This document shows, one piece after another, positions 60,879-64,000 of a DNA stretch of 64,000 nt. Source of the DNA: Alisma plantago-aquatica (lineage: Eukaryota; Streptophyta; Magnoliopsida; Alismatales; Alismataceae). The notes beneath the pieces are model-generated. The model saw nothing but the letters and a program-made list of their open reading frames with translations. It did no database searches and was not told the origin of the DNA. Location of the stretch: contig OY856409.1 in assembly GCA_963693085.1 (NCBI GenBank), positions 666,640,091 through 666,704,090 of the forward strand. Direction: 5' to 3'. The position numbers and the translations under genes are program-made. Numbering within the stretch: the stretch's first letter is position 1; the number at the start of each line of letters is the position of its first letter.

Positions 60879-61725
60879 CTAATACTGTGATCTTTTATCA
60901 ATTAACATTCCTTCGGTGTGATCTCCGCGTACATACAAGTCATCGTTAGCTTCAATATTTGGTGGTGTTGTCAACCCAACTGAGAATGGACTCGAGTCAT
61001 CATACTTATCATAGTACTCTTCTTCATCTATATGATCTTCAATGAACTGTCTTTTACCATGAAGAACAACTGACCATTTATCATTTGCAGGATCATCAAT
61101 ATAAAATACTTTTTTTGCCTGTGATGCCAATATGAATGGTTCACCCTTCTCGCCAATCTTTTTAAAGTTCACTAATGTGAAACCCAATTCATCCACTATA
61201 ACTCCTTTGGTGTTATCAACCCAATTATATTTAAAGAGCGGAATTCTAAAATCTATGTAGTCAAATCTCATATGTCTTCAATGATAGCGTAATATGACAT
61301 TTTAGGTTCACATGGACTCTTATCCTTTACACTTGCAAAAAACAATGTAGACGCTTGACAGTGACCCCACTGTTTTGGACGATGCTCTTATCATCTTGAC
61401 GCTTTGTGTAATATGAGAACCCATTTATGTCAAACCCTTCATAAAACATAACATTCACTTTTGGTTTAAAGGGGAGGCATTTGATATTTTCAGCAAGATT
61501 ATTTGGTGTTTGAGATAGTTGATGTAAGACTTTATCTTCAAACCACTTAATAAATGTCTTGTTATGCTCTCTAGCAAGGCACATTGAATTGGCTCGAGGA
61601 TATTTTTTCTTGATGAAATTGGTATGTTCCTCGATATAAACACTCACTTCGTCGATGTTGTGTAAAATATATAAGTGATCTTGTTCCAACAGCTCACAAA
61701 TGATTACTTTCATCCGTGATCCCAA
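60879..61725 (-). pseudogene. CACTA gene region with DUF4216
   Basis: Two open pieces: 61725-61327 (CLAREHNKTFIKWFEDKV, FDINGFSYYTKRQDDKSIVQ) and 61271-60879 (IPLFKYNWVDNTKGVIVDEL, FILASQAKKVFYIDDP). Both are standard blocks following the transposase in plant CACTA genes, the second being DUF4216. They are separated by a short out-of-frame stretch (61272-61326) that may be an intron or a lesion. Confidence 0.88.
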
Positions 61726-61739
61726 AATTCCTTTACCAG

Positions 61740-64000
61740 AAACTCCTCAATATTCTTGTCATTAACAGGAGCATCATTACCACTTAAAAAGTCATTGCAA
61801 AAATCCATAACCTCTCTCACCACATAATCCTCAATAATACTCCCTTCAGGCCGATAACGGTTTTAAACATGACCTTTAAAAACACTCATGTATCGTTCAA
61901 ATGGATACATCCAATGCAAGAAAATTGGTCCCAACATTTTCACTTCCCTAGTCAAGTGGACAACAAGATGTACCACGATATCAAAGAATGAAGGAGGAAA
62001 ATACATCTCAAGCTGACATAGGGTAACAATGACTTCTCTTTGCAACTTATCGAGAATATCAAGATCAATAACTTTGCCGCACATACTGTTGAAAAAGAAA
62101 TAAAGTCTGGTGATTGCAAACCTTACATGCTTCGACAATATAGATCGAATTGCCACGGGCAATATTTGTTGCATTAGAGTGTGACAATCATGAGATTTAA
62201 GACCTATCAACTTCAAATCTTTCATTGATACCAATATACAGATGTTGGATGAGTAACCCTGTGGCACCTTAACATTTACCAAGAAATCACAAAAAGCTTT
62301 CTTCTCCTTTCTAGACAACGTGTAACAAGCATGAGGTAAGTATGTTCTCCGATCGCTACTAACTACTTCTATTAATTTTATCCTTATTCCCATTTCATGT
62401 AGGTCCATTCTGGATTTTATCCTATCTTTAGTCTTACCTGGTATATTCAACAGAGTACCAATGACACTATCATAGACATTTTTCTCAACGTGCATGACAT
62501 TGATACAATGCCTGACTGCCAAAGAACTCCAATAAGGAAGATCCCAAAATATTGACTTCTTGAATAAAGACTTATCACTCCGTGTGGCCATGGTACATTG
62601 TGATCTCTTACCGAATTCATTTACAAAGTCTTTTACTCTTTCATAAACAACCTCCCCTAGTATAGGTTTAGGTGCATTCCATTCCTCATTCCGTCCATTG
62701 AACGCTTTGTGCAACCTACGGTACAGATGAAATTTTGGAAGAAACCATCGATGACCAAGATATACAGTCTTGCCGCCATGTTTTCGTCATATTGAATCAG
62801 TGTTCTCTTCACATATAGGACAATCTTTAGATCCTTTGACACTATATCTAGACAAATTCCTATATGCTGGAAAGTCATTAACAGTGCAAAACAACATAGC
62901 GTGCAAATGAAATGTCTCTCTTCGTGAAGCATCATAGGTCATCACACCTTACCCCAGAGTTTCTTTAAGTCATCAATCAGAGGTTCAAGATAAACGTTGA
63001 TATCATTTCCAGGTTGTTTAGGGCCCAATATCAACAACGACAACATAACATACTTATTTTTCATTCACAACCAGGGAGGAAGATTGTATATAACAAGCAT
63101 AACATGCCAAGTGCTATGTTGGCTGCTCAGTGTCCCATACAGATTCATCCCATCTATACAAAGCCCAAATCTTAGATTCCTGACTTCTTCACCAAATTTA
63201 GGGTACAATAAATCAATATTCTTCCACTGTGGGGAATCAGACGCATGTCGTAAGATCCCATCATTATTTTTCTTAACATATGCATGCCACCTCAAATTCT
63301 TCACATCTATCGAATTAGCAAACAAGCATTGAAACTGTGATATAATAGGTAGATACCACATCACCTTGGTAGGAGAACCAACTTTGGACTCCCCCGAAGT
63401 CATCATTTTATACCTTGACGCACCACATTTTAGACAATCTTTCAACCACATAGTCATTTTCAAATAATACACAATCATTTGGGCATGCGTGTATCTTCTT
63501 GGCCTCCATTCCCATTGGGCACAACAATTTCTTTAACTGGTATGTTGAGATTGGAAGCTCGTTTCCTTCAGGAAGAATTTCTTTCAACAAAGACAACAAT
63601 GATGTGAATCTTTTGTCGCTCCATCTAATGTTAGCTTTCAGTTTATACAATCTCAACACAATGCTAAGCTTTGTAAACTTAGTACAACCTGTGTATATCG
63701 GTCTCTCAGCATCATGCACAATGTTTCTAAACATGGGAGGTGGATCAATGTTCTCTACCCCACAACTATCCAACATCGCATCAACAATGTCTACTAGAAC
63801 TGGTTCGTTTACATCTACATCATCGGAGGCAATTTCTTCTTCCACACAAGCTCTGCTATCAACATCCACTAATTTCAGGTTTGAAATCTCTCCATGCCAG
63901 TGCCATTTTGTATAGCCTTGTACAATCCCGTTACACATGACATGACTTTTGATTTCGTCTCCAGTGCTGACTTTCAAGTAGTTACCACAATTCCTACATG
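61740..64000 (-). pseudogene. TNP2 transposase (Transposase_21) with DUF4218, partial
   Basis: The CACTA transposase, which cuts and moves the element. The frame is open at the window edge, where CRNCGNYLKVS fits the end of the transposase-associated zinc motif. Further blocks: HACPNDCVLF, LKCGASRYK (about 63420), LRFGLCIDGMNLYG, MLSLLILGPKQPGNDINVYL (about 63030), a CPICEENTDS region, KTVYLGHRWFLPKFHLYRRL (about 62740), HCINVMHVEKNVYDSVIGTL (about 62470), then DUF4218 with SHDCHTLMQQILPVAIRSI and FPPSFFDIVVHL...WMYPFERYMSVFKGHV, continuing to 61740 (NRYRPEGSIIEDYVV). Lesions: frameshift near 63440, TGA at 63065-63067, stops and a frame change near 62940, TGA at 62787-62789, TAA at 61863-61865. 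Family certain, copy inactive. Confidence 0.94.

Larger units (their letters stand above)
56489..64000 (-). mobile_element. CACTA (En/Spm) transposon, 3' part, continuing past the right edge
   Basis: The terminus CACTAGTACAATTATCACC at 56489 is preceded by TAG (a possible 3-bp target duplication). It is followed by subterminal GTCGGTT/AACCGAC repeats, then on the minus strand a Ulp1-like protease, a TNPA-like multi-exon gene, and DUF4216, DUF4218 and TNP2 transposase. The start of TNP2 is cut by the window end. At least 7.5 kb of the element is here. Several stops and frameshifts show that this copy is defective. Confidence 0.92.

Overview
The window looks like a gene-poor, AT-rich piece of a flowering-plant nuclear genome. 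Nearly every coding signal belongs to a plant transposable element: a Sirevirus-type Ty1/copia element, L1-type LINEs with DUF4283 ORF1 proteins, a tRNA-derived SINE, a Ty3/gypsy element and En/Spm-type CACTA transposons. I found no intact host gene and cannot name the species.

Layout, left to right. 1-3236: AT-rich DNA with a degenerate short repeat, a possible non-autonomous CACTA-type element (956-2502) and an hAT-like end. 3237-19715: a roughly 5.2 kb LINE on the minus strand, split by an 11.24 kb Sirevirus-like copia element (6553-17792, plus strand). Both 1.53 kb LTRs and the 5-bp duplication GTTCC are present. The copia element has gag, a broken pol, a broken envelope-like ORF, several polypurine tracts and a distinctive family of palindromes built on ATCGGTCGAGTT. 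19716-23240: no recognisable gene. About 23440-27951: a derivative of a CACTA element holding a 1.8 kb strand-switching GAT/ATC array, two unrecognised ORFs and a nearly perfect 355-bp foldback. 27952-29400: nothing recognised. 29411-29870: a palindrome and a diffuse repeated motif. 30960-33680: a heavily decayed copia gag-pol on the minus strand.

34837-42838: a minus-strand Ty3/gypsy deletion derivative. It has two long direct LTRs, only 1.5 kb of internal DNA (gag remnants, PBS, PPT), a SINE in one LTR, and two MITEs inside a (TA)n tract of the other. 42839-46200: LTR-like and duplicated unrecognised DNA. 46714-46901: an hAT MITE with a perfect 8-bp target duplication. 49110-51120: remains of a second LINE (plus strand). 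51330-53760: unrecognised minus-strand ORFs. 53761-56488: nothing recognised. 56489-64000: the 3' part of a large minus-strand CACTA element. It holds TNP2 transposase, DUF4218, DUF4216, a TNPA-like (Transposase_24) multi-exon gene and a Ulp1-like cysteine protease whose spliced exons keep the catalytic residues. The element continues past the right edge.

The window is best read as layers of insertion: SINE and MITEs into a gypsy LTR, copia into LINE, microsatellite expansion inside a CACTA derivative. The items most worth follow-up are the 355-bp foldback (a possible young MIRNA or siRNA locus), the palindrome families of the Sirevirus, the strand-switching trinucleotide array and the MITEs lying in TA microsatellite.
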